A DNA stretch of 5,539 nt from DATKQI01 sp035532755 (GTDB taxonomy: Bacteria > Pseudomonadota > Alphaproteobacteria > Acetobacterales > Acetobacteraceae): assembly GCA_035532755.1 (NCBI GenBank), contig DATKQI010000337.1, positions 1-5,539 of the forward strand. The letters are read 5' to 3'. Shown here in pieces: positions 5,015 to 5,539 of the stretch (its first letter is position 1; every line of letters starts with the position of its first letter). The position numbers and the translations under genes were made by a program. A model generated the notes under the pieces. That model was not told the DNA's origin. It was given only the letters and a program-made list of their open reading frames with translations, and ran no database searches.

Positions 5015-5539
5015 TCAGCGCGCGAGGGGGCGGTATTTGATGCGGTGGGGTTCGGTGGCGTCGGTGCCGAGGCGTCGGCGCTTGTCTTCTTCGTAGGCCT
5101 GGAAGTTGCCTTCGAACCATTCCACGTGGCTGTCCCCCTCGAAGGAGAGGATGTGGGTGGCGAGTCGGTCGAGGAACCAGCGGTCGTGGCTGATGATGAC
5201 GGCGCAGCCGGCGAATTCGGCGAGGGCTTCTTCAAGCGCGCGGAGGGTGTCCACGTCCAGGTCGTTCGTCGGTTCGTCGAGCAGGATGACGTTGGATTCG
5301 GATTTCAGCATCTTGGCGAGATGGACGCGGTTGCGCTCGCCGCCCGAGAGGATGCCGACCTTCTTCTGCTGGTCCGAGCCCTTGAAGTTGAAGGCACCGA
5401 CATAGGCGCGGGAGGGAACGGCGCGCTTGCCGAGGTAGATCACATCCGTCCCGCCGCTGATTTCCTCCCACACGCTCTTGTTCGCATCCAGGCTGTCGCG
5501 GGACTGGTTGACGTAGCCGAGCTTCACCGTATCGCCCAC
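5015..5539 (-). CDS. ettA: EttA, ABC-F translational throttle ATPase (C-terminal part)
   Basis: EttA is an ABC-F ATPase that binds the ribosomal E site and gates entry into elongation according to the ATP/ADP ratio. It has no membrane part. The window holds the last 174 codons, most of the second ATPase domain, and the gene continues past 5539. A full EttA has about 555 residues. Counting from the first codon seen, the Q-loop is VNQSRD (10-15), the signature LSGGE (64-68), Walker B VILLDE with catalytic Glu89 (84-89), TNDLD (91-95) and the switch His118 (ISHD). The ending (EGNFQAYEEDKRRRLG at 143-158, then RIKYRPLAR) is characteristic of EttA rather than Uup or YheS. The GTG at the window edge is an internal Val codon, not a start. 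The GNAT gene follows after 24 nt. Confidence 0.95.
   Translation of the reverse strand: MGDTVKLGYVNQSRDSLDANKSVWEEISGGTDVIYLGKRAVPSRAYVGAFNFKGSDQQKKVGILSGGERNRVHLAKMLKSESNVILLDEPTNDLDVDTLRALEEALAEFAGCAVIISHDRWFLDRLATHILSFEGDSHVEWFEGNFQAYEEDKRRRLGTDATEPHRIKYRPLAR

Noticed and set aside
1..5539. CRISPR array, tRNA, rRNA, transposase or prophage genes
   Set aside because: No spaced direct repeats, no cloverleaf or rRNA segments and no transposase or phage motifs were seen on either strand.

Overview
This window looks like chromosomal DNA from a high-GC alphaproteobacterium, most likely an Acetobacteraceae/Rhodospirillales-type organism. That placement is inferred from composition and gene content (a mlaA-mlaC pair, MetA with a regulated leader, EttA); no marker gene fixes the taxonomy. 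Six protein-coding genes are supported, one of them cut by the right edge.

Left part (1-1053): a minus-strand gene encodes a 222-residue protein I cannot name with certainty. It carries an LSGC motif followed 17 residues later by a His-Ile, the Cys-His arrangement of the CNF1/BLF1 toxin-type glutamine deamidases. Two abutting perfect palindromes lie just upstream of its start. Beyond them is an AT-rich patch and a REP/MITE-like inverted-repeat element. This is the accessory-looking part of the window.

Middle (1054-2748): a minus-strand cupin gene is divergent from metA. metA is a complete MetA-family homoserine O-acyltransferase. Residue 111 is Glu, which in this family marks acetyl-CoA rather than succinyl-CoA use. 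Its leader folds by eye into a four-helix structure with the core residues of the SAM-I/SAM-IV riboswitch clan (ATC/GAT inner P1, AGGAG junction, an AACC...GGT asymmetric P3) but an unusually small P2. A second hairpin covers part of the metA Shine-Dalgarno. The promoter, aptamer, SD-masking hairpin and metA together form a plausible SAM feedback circuit on methionine synthesis, and this is the best candidate in the window for a little-described system.

Right part (2749-5539): mlaA (outer-membrane lipoprotein) and mlaC (periplasmic phospholipid carrier) form a two-gene operon for retrograde phospholipid transport, without the inner-membrane mlaFEDB genes alongside. Convergent to them is a minus-strand pair: the 3' end of ettA (ABC-F translation factor, truncated by the window) followed after 24 nt by a GTG-started GNAT acetyltransferase.

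All structures, promoters and alignments were made by eye. Family assignments for metA, mlaA, mlaC and ettA are strong. The deamidase-like call and the riboswitch class need profile searches.
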